A stretch of DNA of 64,000 nt from Chrysopilus asiliformis (taxonomy: Eukaryota; Arthropoda; Insecta; Diptera; Rhagionidae): NCBI GenBank assembly GCA_964034945.1, contig OZ035963.1, forward strand, positions 1,364,001 to 1,428,000. Direction: 5' to 3'. This document shows, piece by piece, positions 1 through 12,846 of this stretch (positions are counted from its first letter, which is position 1; each line of letters begins with the position of its first letter). The notes under the pieces are model-generated. The model saw nothing but the letters and a program-made list of their open reading frames with translations, did no database searches and was not told the DNA's origin. Made by a program: the position numbers and the translations under genes.

Positions 1-839
1 AGTTAAACCGTGTTTTATACCCTTTTTTAATAAAAAAAAGCGAATTCCTCTCAAAGTACTTACTTTTTGTGAAAAAATTAATTGATCCGCCAATTTTAAA
101 AGGCGCAACTGTACAATTAAAAGGAATTTTCGATTTTCCATTTAAAATTATTTAAATAAATTCGAGTAGCTTAAAATTAAAGCCACAATCTATTAAAAAT
201 TAGCCGATATGGAATGCAAAAAATTCACTGACTTTACGCGAAATTAAGTATTATTCTGATATGAGATACTTTTACAATTTTATCATTTCATCACCGTGGA
301 ATTTATGGTATACCGTAAACACGGTGAAAATTTTTTTATTAAACAAGATGAAAATATATGCAAAATGAAACTGAAAGCTTGACATTATGTTCATCATATC
401 CTGAAAGCTGGTGTTGGCCTAAAATTATTTCGATGTTTTATATTTTATGGATATTTTTTTTTCCTTACTTATGTTTCTTTTTTTGATATGGCCAAATGGA
501 ATACTGGAAATTCTCACGCAAAATCGTAATCAGGTCAAATTCAACTTGTTGCGGAGACCGAAAACAGTCAAAAAGGAATAAAATGCGAAATGGATTTAAT
601 TTCAGAATTATTTGGTTGGAAGGTCTTCGGGGTCATGTTTTTATAAATTTATATTATATTAATTGGACACTCCTTTTATTTCGAAAATGCAAATGCTTTT
701 GGAAAAATTGATTTAAACCGTACAGATAAATTAATGTGAAACTGATATTTTTTTAATAAAGATTATTACGATGAATTTATGCAGATATTTTCAAGGTTCA
801 ATTATTTTGTTTTAAATTAAATTCTTGACACTCCGCTCA
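1..839. other. AT-rich stretch with nothing recognisable
   Basis: No coding sequence, repeat family or clear inverted repeat was recognised. Short open frames here look like chance. Confidence 0.5.
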
Positions 840-1111
840 CACTCAGAAAAATGTCCAGGTCAACTTTTTGTCAGGTTAACTCTGACCTTACAGAGGTTTC
901 TGTAAGCCAGCTAGCGGTCAGAGTTAACCTATCTAAGGCCAACTCGTGCAGCTCCCAATGCCCTACTTCACCTGCTGGTGGCTTAATTTCAGAATTTCTC
1001 CGACCACAGGTCAACACAGTTTTACTTGCCCACATGCAGGAGAACTCGCGCCTGCCCGAGGCCAATTACGCCGTATGTAGGTCGTCGAGTTAGCCTCCAT
1101 TTTTCTGAGTG
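840..1111. mobile_element. Short TIR element (MITE-like), family A
   Basis: The stretch begins CACTCAGAAAAATG and ends with its exact reverse complement CATTTTTCTGAGTG, giving 14-bp perfect terminal inverted repeats around about 272 bp. It is richer in G and C than the flanks. No target-site duplication is clear; a 2-bp CA is possible on both sides. Open frames of 80 and 64 codons on opposite strands fall inside and look incidental, since neither resembles a transposase. Most likely a non-autonomous DNA transposon. The superfamily is not assignable from the ends alone. Confidence 0.6.
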
Positions 1112-2458
1112 CAGGATTAGTCCTCTGAAGAAAATATACTGATTTTTGGTTTCCAAAAAAAGGGAGCCTCACAAATAATTTTCGCGAACGGGGCAGGGGC
1201 AGAATTTCCAGTTACCCCACTGGATGGAAAGTCATCAAATAGTATGAAAGCAAACTCAATTTGAGAAGGCTTACCCCACCCAGGGAATGTAGTTCAAAGA
1301 AGAAGAAGAACTTACAAAAATTTAAATTTATCGACTTTAATTGACTAAACTTCCAAAGTCTGCATTTTATGTTTGTATTCCAGAGTAGATTTGCCTACCC
1401 ATATCTAACCGCTTTAATGCACATCAAGATTGGTACCCATATGGAAGGAATTCTATTCGGATTTCACCTGCAATGAAATCTGTAAATCTTGACTCGTTCT
1501 AAATGTACAAATAACAATTTTCTACGTTAGGGTAAAATTCTATTCAGCTTCTGATGTTCACTCAATGCAGATGCAGATGCAGCTGATGATGTTTAATCTA
1601 ATTCAGAAATGGTCGTCACGTATGCGAATTAGACAAGTACTGGATGGTAGATGGAAGTCACCTTCACCTTTGTGGTTACGCTGGTCTCTTCACATAATGT
1701 GTGTGGCACAATTGATTGGGAAAGAAGTTAAATCAACATTCATTTGGCAGTCATCCTTGTCAATGCGTCTACTTTCCGATTCGCTATTATCGATTTTCGG
1801 TCTGTTATGTGAATCTAATGTACACTGATAGCAATCGATCTTGCCATCCTATCGAAATAACATTAAACTGAGATTTTCGATTGTTGTCTTTCGATTTTCC
1901 GTTCCTGTTTTTATTTTGATCGTATATACTTTTCCATAGGGATCCAAACATCAATGCTGCTGATGCCAAACTTTACACCCTTTCTACTATTCGTAATACT
2001 TTTTTTTATTCCGAATCGTATATATATATATCTGTATAAATCCTTGATATATTTGGGGTGGAAGAAAAGTGTTAACGTTACACATTCACATCCCCAACAA
2101 ATGAAAGTCAAACTATAGGAAGTTACCTCAGTTCACGTCACATCTTTCCTTAGATTTTTGCTTCGTTTCAGTTTCGTATAGGGGGTGATTTTTTCAACGT
2201 TTCGAATAATTTTCTTCACTTGATTTCATCCCTAACTTCGACGTCATCGTTGAGTTCATCTTGTTGTTTATATGTCGATAAGATAAGACGAGATGTGAAA
2301 GCCTGGCTGAGTGACTGACTGCCTGACTGACTGGTTGAGTTTCATATCTGCTGCGTTAAAGAAGTCACTCCCTAGTGGATAAGGCTCTGGTTTGGATACT
2401 GTGCCAACTTTGCAAAGCTTTGCTCTGGGAGTTCTTTTTGTGTATTTATTGTCTAAAG
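1112..2458. other. AT-rich stretch with a few simple repeats
   Basis: Contains three tandem copies of ATGCAG at 1565-1582 and a short TA run near 2020-2030. An 87-codon open frame from 1565 begins inside the ATGCAG repeat and resembles nothing known. No other feature is supported. Confidence 0.4.
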
Positions 2459-2466
2459 TATAAATA
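2459..2466 (+). promoter_or_regulatory. Possible TATA box
   Basis: TATAAATA lies 46 bp upstream of the ATG of a possible signal-peptide exon. A start site would be expected about 25-30 bp downstream, near 2485-2495, leaving a very short 5' leader. Such octamers are common by chance in AT-rich DNA, so support comes only from the position. Confidence 0.2.
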
Positions 2467-2511
2467 CGTGTTGTATAACACTGTTGTTTCTAGCGTTGCT
2501 GCTTTACAAGG

Positions 2512-2585
2512 ATGTTTTTCGTAGCATTGGCTTTTTCAGTTTCTCAAGCTAACCCGAGCGTAAATTCTCCGACAAGGCAGAACAG
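2512..2585 (+). CDS. Possible first coding exon with signal peptide (unrecognised gene)
   Basis: Translation from the first ATG after an in-frame TAG gives 24 residues starting MFFVALAFSVSQANPS, then the first two bases of a split codon. The next bases are GTAAGA, so the junction reads AACAG|GTAAGA, close to the consensus eukaryotic 5' splice site, and read-through would hit TAA at once. The hydrophobic stretch FFVALAFSV followed by SQA resembles a secretory signal with cleavage after Ala-13. It is short and has no basic residue near the start, which weakens the case. A TATAAATA lies 46 bp upstream. The intron would be phase 2. No matching second exon was found downstream, where a transposon-like repeat occupies 2902-3691. 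The gene is not recognised. It may be chance, or a real first exon with a distant second exon. Confidence 0.25.
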
Positions 2586-2901
2586 GTAAGAAAAAAACTT
2601 TCTTTTCTTTTGGGATCAATCAGTCTCAAGTTCTTTTTCATTTATGGCGAGCATGAGAACGGCGCGAATAAAATCAAAGAAACATCGCTAGATTTTCTTG
2701 AGGTTGCTTTGAATAAATTTTCAATCAGCTTCACGTACACAAATTTCTACCCACGATATACCACCATGTAACAAAAAATTAGTAGCCTTTTTGCGGAGTA
2801 TATGGCAATACAGCTACCGATTTGGGTCATATTTTACTCTTTTCTTCATTTATTTCTAGTTTCTGGTTGGACTTTATTGGAATCTCTACATAAATTCTAT
2901 C

Positions 2902-3691
2902 CTACACTCTAGAAAATTTTATTGTAATTTTACCCCTATTATCGTAGGAAACCATTTTCCTACGATAATAGGGGTAAAATTACACCGAGTCGTAATGGCT
3001 AAAAAGCTATGCATTTTTACTCATTTTGTGGCGTACAAAAGCCACTTTTACGGGGGAACTTTAAACTAAATAAGAAGTAAAAGTACAATACTGGTGTAAT
3101 TTTACGACATGGATGTTTAAAATTACCACATTTTTGTTGTAATTTTCCTCCTATTTGGTAGCAAAACCGCGTCTTAAAGGTGTAATTTTACGACATTTTT
3201 TGTTTAAAAGTACACCGAAAATGGTATTAGAATTTCTCGGCTTATATAGTCTGCAAAAACAAAAATCTTATATTATTTTTGCGGATGCTTTCACATCCAA
3301 ATTTCCCGGGCATGTCTGCCATGTGGCAGGCGCCACACAGGATTTTGGTAGAGTAAAGCTCGATTCGAGTATTTATACTCCGATTCCACAAACCTTATGC
3401 GAATTATAAGGTTAAGGTTAAATTGTCCGTACAATAATGCAAAAATACCCTGCGAGCGTGTTTTTACACCAAAATGAGAGTAAAAATACGAATATTGGTC
3501 GAAATTTTACGCAAGGTTTAAAATTACCCTATTTCTAGTGTAAGATTAATGTTTTTTTGGGTGAGTTTACAACTTAAATGGTGTGCGAGCTAAATTCTGA
3601 TTTTTTTCGAAATTTTACGACGTTTTTGCAAATTTACCCCGTTTTTACCCCATTTTTCGGTTTAAATTCAAATTCATTTTCTACAGTGTAG
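2902..3691. mobile_element. TIR element built of AATTTTACGAC modules, family B
   Basis: The left end CTACACTCTAGAAAAT and the right end ATTTTCTACAGTGTAG are inverted repeats with one mismatch over 16 bp, enclosing about 790 bp. Inside, the word AATTTTACG recurs near 3100, 3185, 3505 and 3610, often followed 10-20 bp later by GTTTAAAATTAC or a relative, on both strands. This gives a composite of short direct and inverted modules. No target-site duplication is obvious and no transposase reading frame survives; the 84-codon frame at 3155-3409 resembles no known protein. Most likely a non-autonomous DNA element of unassigned superfamily. Confidence 0.5.
2926..2981. repeat. Perfect 26-bp hairpin
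   Basis: The arms at 2926-2951 and 2956-2981 are exact reverse complements around the 4-base loop CCAT. It lies at the left end of family-B element 2902-3691 and repeats its AATTTTAC module in inverted orientation, so it probably arose as part of the element. Confidence 0.85.
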
Positions 3692-6600
3692 TTTCGCTGG
3701 AATTACGAGAGTTGCGTGAAAAGTTCTGTGTTTCGCAAGGGAACAACATGATTTTACCATTTTCCCATAAATCCCTCATTAACTCATACCGCTTTAAAAC
3801 GATATGTGTGAACATTTCAGCTTAGTCGCTCAAATGATTTCTGGCTAACATTTTTCATTTCTTTTCATTCGATTGTCTTGCAAATTATATATTTTTGTTA
3901 AAAAACCTTTTAACTTGCTCTAAATTGTCTTTGGCCCTGAAGTGCTCTATCTTAAAGCCTACTCGACATATTGAACTAAAATTTCAGGTCATGAAAACCA
4001 CTCACTTTTTTCAAATGTTGACTCATCTGTTTTGGATAAAAAAAAACCGCCCTAGAAAAAGAGAAAAAATTGTCAAAAATCACGCTTTTTTCTTGTTAGG
4101 TTCAAGTTGTTTTACATGATTCTTAAATGGAATATTGCATTCATTGATACAACTTTAATTTTTTAAAATTTTCTTTTATTTCAAGGTGCACTTTAATTGG
4201 ACCAAAATATTGTATAGTATTGTCAAAAATACAATCCTTTGTTTATTCGCCTGCGCTACGTAGATTCGTTGGTGACAATTCAAAAGTCCTTGGCGCAAAG
4301 CCGTGAATTATAAACGCGGATATACAATGTCTATTAAATAGTGGCGTGCCAAGAATAAGCTGTGATTCGCTGAACTTGAATATATTTTCTAAGGAGGATG
4401 GATGGGGCTCAAATTACGAATAGCTAAGCGCCCAATATATTTGGCGCGTTGATGATGGAATGGGATAAGTTGCTTTATATTCTGTTGGTGCAGGCTAAAC
4501 TGATAGCCGCCAAGGACGTTCCATTGAATAAAATAGATCTCTCTGCATGACTGATGAACCTGCGTGTGGAAGAGTTTTCGTTCAAGGATTTCATTAGTTT
4601 AGCAGTGCTGTTCTATTGAGTCCTCTATGGCTTCTACCGTACCAACATAGATTTATATGCCGGTATAAACTCCATCCAGTGTTTTCCTTGTGCACAACCT
4701 TTTATTATTTTCGCAGCCTGAAGAATAACATTATTTGTATACAAAGTTATGTTGTACGGAATGTGTAAAAATATCCCTATTTGGTTGTGGTGAGCGATTC
4801 GGTAACACGAGGAGAAACTTTTTGCATTTGTAGCATAGCAACACATACAGAAAGGATACCTCGATGGTTTAAGTTACATAACTATGACAGCAGGGAAACA
4901 AAACGAAATGAAACGCCAGCAACATAATAGGATTTAAAATATACTTATATATATAGATATACTGTATAATATCGTAGTATGATATTGGGGTATAACAAAA
5001 AAGAACAAGATGATGACGACTTGGTTGTAAGTTAAAAATCGATGCTTATGCCTAGAGGTGATGATATTTTATATCATATGCATACAAATTACCAGGATTT
5101 CTAATTTTTTTTTCATTCTAAAACGTTGTACGTACGTTGTTCATAGTTTTTTTTGTTGTCTAGACTATCCATATTTACCCTGGCAACATTGAGCCATCTT
5201 TATTGGCATTAAATGTAAGAAAAATGTTGAAAAATTTGCTGGATTTTTAATCTTAAAGTTGTTTGCTAACTTTAAAGTACACAAAAGAATTTATCTGGCT
5301 CGATATTCATTATCGTGTGGAGTATCATAAAAGCAAAATTGAATTGCTTCAACAAAATGGGGTTATTTTTTACAATTTATATCTTGGGATCTGTTGTTAT
5401 GATAAAATCTTTGATAGAAAAGATCGATATAAACCAAAAGGTTATCTTTGGTAATTTCATCTCGTACGTGGGTATCAGAAATTAGTAAAATCTTTCGTTC
5501 CAGATTGTCTACATAAGAAGATTTCAACATTCTTCACTTTATAATACGTACGAAAGTATTGTTTTCATAAAACATTTGGGCTTGTAAATTTTGGCTAAAC
5601 AATTTTATTTTACACTAATCACGCAACATTTATGTGCCGTCATGACATATGTCAACCGCTAACGTCACAGTTGATATAAATGCTCTTTGATCCCAAAAAC
5701 ATGAGGAAAATGAAGTGAAATTTATTTATTTTTTTAACTATTCTAATAAGTTTGTTTAATACCGGAAAAGGGCTAAAAATTAACACCACGGGGAACTGTT
5801 GAGAAGTCCTTGCCCGAAGTTCGATTTTCTCGAAAACGCGATGGACTGTCTCAAACCCCGTTTCGATGCATGATCGACTCCGTTTTTTCAACAGTGTACA
5901 ACTCTAATATAAATAGAATAAATCCTTGTAGATTTTTTTTTGGAAAAGCAATTTTTTCCCAATTACTTGATGTGAAAACCCCTTAAATGAAAACGCCCAT
6001 TTAAGCATCTTTCATTTTCCCTGCCATATTATGCGGACATACCAATGAATCCTTCATTTCTTCCTTTTTGAAGGAGGACAAAGTTCATTCTACGTTTTGC
6101 TCCAGGACTAAAAAACTTTTTTTTTCTTGAATTTGTTTTTTTTATTTCTACAAATAATTATTTAAATATAAAGCATCAGCTTAATGAACAACTCGTACAA
6201 GAATAGAAGAATAATTTCAAAATTTTTGCTGTACATGAAATAAGAATGTCTTGTATTCCATATAGATAGTACCTACTTGTTTATATTCTGATTTTTTATT
6301 CCATTTTTTTATTATTTTTTTTTTAAGTATTTCTCTGGCAGACAACAAGCGACCATGCTATAGGCCAACAAAACATAATGTTTATGCTAATAAGCATATC
6401 AACATTTCTCGAAGTTTTTCTAAATATCTTTTTTCTACCCCTGTCTTTTCGTTTGACTCTTTAATTTTTTTATTTTTGTTGATTCTCCTGCTTTCATTTT
6501 TCATACATATGAGCTATAAATTATGAATTTTGTGGTTATTTTAACCATTCAGGCATGCCGCGTATACATACATACCTGGTTGAAATGTTGTATTATAGAC

Positions 6601-8100
6601 ATAGATGTGTATGTGTAAATAATTTGCCTACCTACTCGTATATGCGTTTATGGATACACAAGTAGGTATACATCAAGGCCAATAAAAGGTAAAAAGTCTT
6701 GAAGGTCCTTTATTTAGTTATTTTTTTTATATACGTATTGTTATTTTATTCTTTGTGTTCTGCTCCCTCACCAAGCTTTGATCCAAAGTCCTTCCTTTTT
6801 GGTGGGTTAAAAGAGTTTTTTCTCATCTAGATCGGCCCACTGTTTCTCAATCTTGGTTGAGAGGAAGAGACAAGCAATAACTACTTGTATAAAGTCGTAT
6901 AATAAGCTATCGTCATGAATGTTTACATACCCGAATCCTGGTGTGACCTAGAACTTTCTGAATTATTTTTTTTTGCGCCCAACATTGATAAATATATGCA
7001 AAGAATGGCTTAACAAGCATATTGCTAACATTTCTTCCCGGTATGCTGATCAGGCACATCACACAGGAACTTTCGTACCTAAATTTTCCAACATTTTGGG
7101 ACATAAATACGTGTACGACATATACAAGAAGCTACAGCAATAAGTATGTATGTGACAATTTATATCTATTTTCCTCTGCCATGTCAGATAACACAATTTA
7201 ACCATCATGCATATACCTACTTGGACTATATGGACGATGTCCTGCTGCTGCTGGAACACATTTTCGAAACTCGGCCCCCAACTATTTAAATTCTCGGCGT
7301 TTGGCTTGATTCAGGACATTTCGGTGTTCCGGTCGTGGGTGGCGGCTCCTGGCATAGTCGGTTTCTTTCTAAATATTAACCAAGGATTTTTTCGGACGGT
7401 TTGCGTGCCTTTGTCCTTGGCCCTGACCTTCTGATGGCTGCTGTTTGTTAAGTCCTCGTACCATATGGTGGGTATAACCCGTATAAAAAAAACCACCTAA
7501 AATCGTGTGGACGAGTAGGAAATCGAATTGGGAAAAAACGAGGAAGATACCTACCAACCTCAATAAATAAGTATACGAAAACTTTTACTTTTTTTTACCT
7601 TTTCAAGTATAATTTGATTTATGGTTTACCATCGTATCCCTTTGAATTGGGTTTTTTGTTATATTTTCATTAATATTGTTTTTTTTTGCACCCCAAAAAA
7701 AACATTTTCCACTGTCCCCGAAGCATATTTCACTAGAATTGATTAACAATGCAAATTTTTTTTGCTTGCACATTTTTTGCTAAAAACAAAAATGTTACAA
7801 AATATGTATTTTTTGAAAATAATCATACAAAAATAATAAAAAATGGCGTGTGCAAGAAAACGAAAAGTATTCGCTCTTAACAGTCTTTAAATGGACATCA
7901 ATTAGGTTTAAGAATGAATTTCTAATTGATTTTGTTTTTCCTGTTGCTGTTGAATGTAATTACGATTATAATTACAGGCTGGCAAAAGATGTGGGAAGGG
8001 TCCATGTAATTCAGTGCGCACGTCCCCAAAACCAAAGTTTTTGGGCCGGCGATTTTCTTAATGCGGTGCCTACATTCCGATGGGGGGCTATTCGACTTGC

Positions 8101-8116
8101 TGTTGTTGTTGTTGTT
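8101..8116. repeat. (TGT)n microsatellite
   Basis: About five tandem TGT/GTT units followed by a T run. Confidence 0.8.
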
Positions 8117-8927
8117 TTTTTTTTCATATTATTCAAGGCAATTAACAAAACTTATTTTGGGTAATTTAGAAACAATGTGACATATACAAAACGAACTGAA
8201 ATCTAATTTTGTGAAATGGGAAAAAACAAGAAAAAACACACAACAAATAATAATAATAATGAAAGTTTTCCTGATGTTTTAGGAATTCCGTTGAATTTTC
8301 GACAACTTTGCTCATTGTTGTGCTTTACATACTTCTCGTATATTTAATAGCCTTCATTTCTAGAGGGTTTTTTTTTGCCCAACAGCTTTTGGAGAATACT
8401 CCTACAAATATTTCAACAGAATTTTGTAAAGCAAGTTTAATTAGAAATGATGGAAATTAAGGGCGGCAGAAACAAATTTCAAAATAATTAGCCTAAAAGT
8501 GATTGCGTTATAATGAAATCAGAAGGGATAGAGATAGGAAAGTTTTTTATTTTTTTTTGTTCTAAAGCACAAGTAAGAAATCGCCTTGTTGAGGTTTGTA
8601 TTTTTTTTAAATTTCAATTTTTGAGAACTCAAGTTTTGGAAAAAAAAACTTTTTATGCGATTCTGTTGTTTACATCATCTTGAATGTGTAGCCCTTCAGT
8701 AACGAAGACATAAAATGTCGGCGGTTCAAAGCCCTTTTTGGGGTGGCGAAGTTTGATTCTTTACCACAAGTTTTTCAAATTTTAATGCACAGTATTATGG
8801 AATATTACAACAGAACTAATTGTCCTCAAATTGTCATTAATCTTGCTGAAAAGTTAAAGAAAATTCAATACCCACTTCGAATATCATCAACCCTCCCTAC
8901 GTCACTGCAGAAAATATAAGTACAGGC

Positions 8928-8946
8928 GCTCACCCCAATGGTGAGC
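8928..8946. repeat. 7-bp hairpin
   Basis: GCTCACC, loop CCAAT, GGTGAGC. A short perfect stem with no adjacent gene; function unknown. Confidence 0.5.
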
Positions 8947-10335
8947 ATCTAGAATGATTCTAAAGTGAAAATTTCTGTTTTTTTAAACGCTTTAAATTTT
9001 CAGTTTTACTACTTACTTTCTTCGGCTAAACTTTACTTCACCGGCGCGGTTCGCTAGGACCTTCGTTTCTTTCCTAGCTTTCTGGCCCCCACCAGCTTTT
9101 TTTCTCCAAAATTGAATTTTCCCGCACGCAGAATCGCCAACTTTTGTCGTTGTATAAAACAATTGAAAGAGGATAAAATGTTTTTTGGTGAAAAAAATAC
9201 TCCAAAAGCCCCCAAGTTGCTTTAGTGCACAAAAAAAAATATGACTGAGGTATTTCAAAATTTTTACCCTGTTCTCATTGTACATTTAATTCGTTGTTAG
9301 ATGTCAAACAAAAAAAGGACACCAATTTCTCTCAGATTTTAAGCAAGTACCTTAAGCTTATTACCCTAAATTTAATCCTCTTAAACAAGTAAACAAAATC
9401 CTTTACCAGATCAAAGTAAAATTTCTGTCGTCTGTGGTGTTTCACAGAAAGTCACCCCTTTCTTATGATGTCATCTCACCTAAGAAATATCTGTTTAGTA
9501 TTTTCTTTTTTCACGACAACACCTCAGTTTCTAACACTCGTGTCTTACGTAAGGCGATAATAAAGTTGCACAAAATTTCTCCATAGAATATTCGTCGCTT
9601 AAATAATTCCCTATTAAAATATTCAGCGTTTAAACGCGGCAAATTTTCATCTCCTATGAACGCTAAAGGTCACCAAACTCATAACACTTGGCACAATCCT
9701 TCGTTCAGGTTGTCGTATTTTCAAAGGTGGGCGGTAAAAGGGGCGGTTGAATGGAGGGGAGGGGGATGGTAGCGAATTGAAACATCAAATATATTCGTAC
9801 TGGAAATCCTTAACATTTCTTACCTTAAAAACGGTGATGAGTAGAGGGTACTCTAGGGAGATAGAGGTTAAATCTCTGGAAGCAAACGGTAAACAAAATA
9901 TGTTGGCATCAACTAAAAAGAGGATCAAAAGGCAAACAACCCTTTGACAGTGTGGCATAAAAGGGTTAAAGCACTCGACTGCACGACATCTAACCACCAC
10001 CCATTCCATCTACACACATAAATAGATAACTCTATGTGCTCCATAACAAATAGACTAATTTGCTGCCAGTCACACAGCTAAGAGATATAAAAATGAATCT
10101 CGAGTACAGACGGGTCCTTAAATATGAAAATTAGTCCAAAAAGTGTCACACCAAAAAGGTAAAATTTACTTTGAAAATTATCTTTATCGCGTTAGTGACA
10201 CTCTTTAAATTTTTTTCAAAACATCAAAAGGCAACCAGGGAACTTCTTGATGGGTTTTTCCCCAAGTGATAAACCTTGTTATACGAGTAGAAGACAAAAT
10301 GGAAGAAAATTTCCCTATGCTTTATTTACAATCAT

Positions 10336-10400
10336 TTTCTAGTTTTTCGACCGATTGAGCTGAAAATTATCATAAATAACGTCTTTTCTTAGCCAGACCC
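10336..10400 (+). repeat. Dispersed repeat fragment, family Z copy 1
   Basis: Contains TTTTTCGACCGATTGAGCTGAAAATT, here split as CGACCGATTGAGC plus TGAAAATT. It matches the core seen at 13.54, 44.09 and (inverted) 40.42 kb. Boundaries not determined. Confidence 0.4.
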
Positions 10401-11306
10401 GGAACTGTTCACACTAGTCTCTCGTATATGATGTTCCAAAATTTCTAATTGAGCCCCGCCTGAAACAAAATAAAACCCTAAAAATAAAATTAATTTCATT
10501 GCGCCTTTTAGAAATTGAAAACAACAAAAATAATTTCATAAATGAACCATTTTTACCGTCCGTGTTCAGTGAACCCTGAATTAACAGAAACATTCAGCTG
10601 GAAGGGCTTACGAGTGTAGCAATTATGATTTTAGAAGGCACCAAAGTAGACGATGCTATCGCATTTTCCCAGGGATATTTACCTGAAACACAAAACATCT
10701 GATGCTTTAGTTACCATTACCACCTGGTCTGGATTTATATACCGAGAATACGCTATAGTGAATGGACGACTTCAGTGAGAATGAACGCATATGGCACACT
10801 TCAATATTCTTTTCTTTTTACTTTAATCACCTTTGACCCTAAATGCTAGCATAAAATGTACGTTTTTATGCCATTTCCAAAAGGTGTTTCACGTATCAGC
10901 ATATGAAACTCTCTCTATTCAACATTCTCAATTACCACACGCCATCAGAACTCATGTTAGAAAAATGCAACATTATTCATACGTCATTATCCACAAGAGT
11001 GCTGCACTGAATGTAGTGCACACTGGAGAATTCTGTAAGTTTCCTTTTTAAACTAAAGTTAGGGAGGCAACAGCACTTTAAATAGTATGCATTCATCATT
11101 TGCAACTGTACATATACCCGTATATAGTTTCAGGAAAACGACGGAATGCATCCTGGTTGCTAAAATGCGGCTTTTCAAGGCTTTGGTATTGCTATCTGGT
11201 GAGATATAAAACTGGAATGACCTAATTTTCTTATTCAAATGAAAAGTGAACTGCAAAAAATTATGTTAGGGGCGTTTTCGATCTAAGAGATAATTCTTTA
11301 CTAATA

Positions 11307-11580
11307 TCCTATAATATAATACGAGGAATGCCTGTTTGTCTGTCTACACAACGATCTCGAAAACCCGCCTAACGATTTTCACGAAACTTGGGAGTTAGGG
11401 ATTTTCGGGGACAAGGAATCGATCTAGATAACTCTCACCTCTGAGAAATTTCCCCTCGATACCCCTCGCCTGGTGTCTTCCAATTGGGTGGTCCGATCTT
11501 AATGAAACTTTACAGTATTACTAAGGGGGTTAAGGGTTTTCGATTTTTCCACTACAAACCAGACTTTTCCACTACAAACC
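11307..11580 (+). mobile_element. Helitron-like or mini-me-like repeat fragment
   Basis: Begins A|TCCTATAATATAATACGAGG and runs into TTTGTCTGTCTAC, then CGATCTCGAAAACC and a degenerate core ending CACGAAACTTGGG. The layout (TC start, TA-rich stretch, GAG, GTCT tract, core) parallels the W elements at 46, 49, 56 and 63 kb, although the sequences differ. No 3' hairpin plus CTRR end was located, so the right limit is arbitrary. Near it the 16-bp word TTTTCCACTACAAACC is repeated at 11545-11560 and 11565-11580. Confidence 0.4.
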
Positions 11581-12663
11581 TGATGTTTTTATATAAAAAA
11601 ATCAACATTATACCCAATTATATTCATTATATGAAGTTTAATTATGTAAGAAAGGTATCGTCTCACCGTTAGGTGGATTAGACTGTGTGTTTTTCTAACA
11701 TATTGCGTGTGGTTTTCTAACAGAGGTGAGACCTATCTGGATCGGGATGAATTTCAGCAAAAGGACGACTTTGAGGTGGCCAAGCATGGCTCGGTTTTCC
11801 TGGTACTTTACTGTGATTCACAGATTAGGGAAATTAAATTATTCAACAATTCCTGTTAAATACCTGATCACGACTCAAATAAAAGTTTATTCAAAAAGTT
11901 TGTGACACACCATTAAAAAGTCACTGATTATATCACCTATCAATGCTATAAACCACATAAACGAATGCTATCCAAAGTATTTTCGATAAACGAAAAAAAA
12001 AAACATTTTTCTAAAGCTATTTAAATTTTTAATCTAAACTCTTGCATCTGAAATGCGCTTTTCATCTAAAAATACTAAAGACTTTAAATTTCGAAACTTT
12101 TCAAAAAGTAAGAAAAAAACATTTCAACAAAAATGGTTAGTTAAAAAGTTCCTCCTAGATTCAGAGATCTGTCTGTATTTTCGTATTACAGCTGGGCATC
12201 AAAAACATTATGTAAACTCCTTGGTTTTCCGTTAACGAATGTCAAAAAATTTTCAACATTACTTTAAAGTTTTGAAATTCCAGGACTTTATGTCAACTTC
12301 GTATATGGATGAAAGGGATAATCTTTGGATCATGATGTACATCAAATATTCAGTGCTTCATAATTCAGAAAATCTCAACCCTTTACGACAGCGATATATT
12401 GTAGCAGTTTAAGCATGACTTGAGAGACTTCATTAATTTTAATAATGTTTTTCAAGGTTATTGTGAGAAAAATCATGTCTTTGAATGTTTATATGAGAGG
12501 GTCCTGTCCTGCTCCAATTTTTATCCTCCTAGTTTCATATAGAGTTTAAAAATAGCATGAAAAACGTGATTTTTCAAGATCTGTAGACTCAAGTAATAGA
12601 AATAGAAACGGGGCGGTGGCAAAGTTTCTTCTAAATGCGAATATTATACTCTCGTTATACACT

Positions 12664-12846
12664 CTAGCATCTTATAATAAAATGTTTCTCCATTTTAGTT
12701 GGTTTGTCTCTGTCAAGATAATTAAAGGATAAATGATGACTTTGCTCGAAGACTGTGAATTTCCCGGCCATTTCCATGAATAGACTAAATTCCATCGTGC
12801 ACACGTATTCATTAAATCGGTCACTTATTCCTTCATCTGTACACAT
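12664..12846 (-). CDS. Weak candidate coding segment (unrecognised)
   Basis: A minus-strand frame open from 12906 to a TAG at 12664-12666, with its first Met at 12846. The product begins MCTDEGISDRFNEYV and ends KHFIIRC. Its residue mix looks more protein-like than the usual low-complexity AT-rich frames here, and upstream of the Met is a pyrimidine-rich stretch ending in AG that could act as a splice acceptor. No family is recognised, there is no clear donor or poly(A) signal, and open runs of about 80 codons occur by chance in 64 kb. It could be a decayed gene fragment or a terminal exon. Confidence 0.15.
   Translation of the reverse strand: MCTDEGISDRFNEYVCTMEFSLFMEMAGKFTVFEQSHHLSFNYLDRDKPTKMEKHFIIRC

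Larger units (their letters stand above)
3692..10335. other. Long AT-rich stretch without supported genes
   Basis: No gene was recognised in about 6.6 kb. Homopolymer A and T runs are frequent. Slightly less AT-rich patches at 4240-4560, 7200-7440 and 7980-8110 look like worn-out older sequence, but no family was identified. Open frames up to 104 codons (7850-8164) resemble nothing known. Confidence 0.4.

Noticed and set aside
851..1093. 80-codon frame
   Set aside because: Lies wholly inside a TIR element only 272 bp long, overlaps a frame on the other strand, and has no transposase features.
7207..7290. YLDYMDDVLLLLEH in one plus frame at 7218-7259, recalling the YMDD box of reverse transcriptases
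   Set aside because: A four-residue match is expected about once by chance in 64 kb read in six frames. The upstream residues do not resemble an RT palm, and stops follow within about 20 codons.
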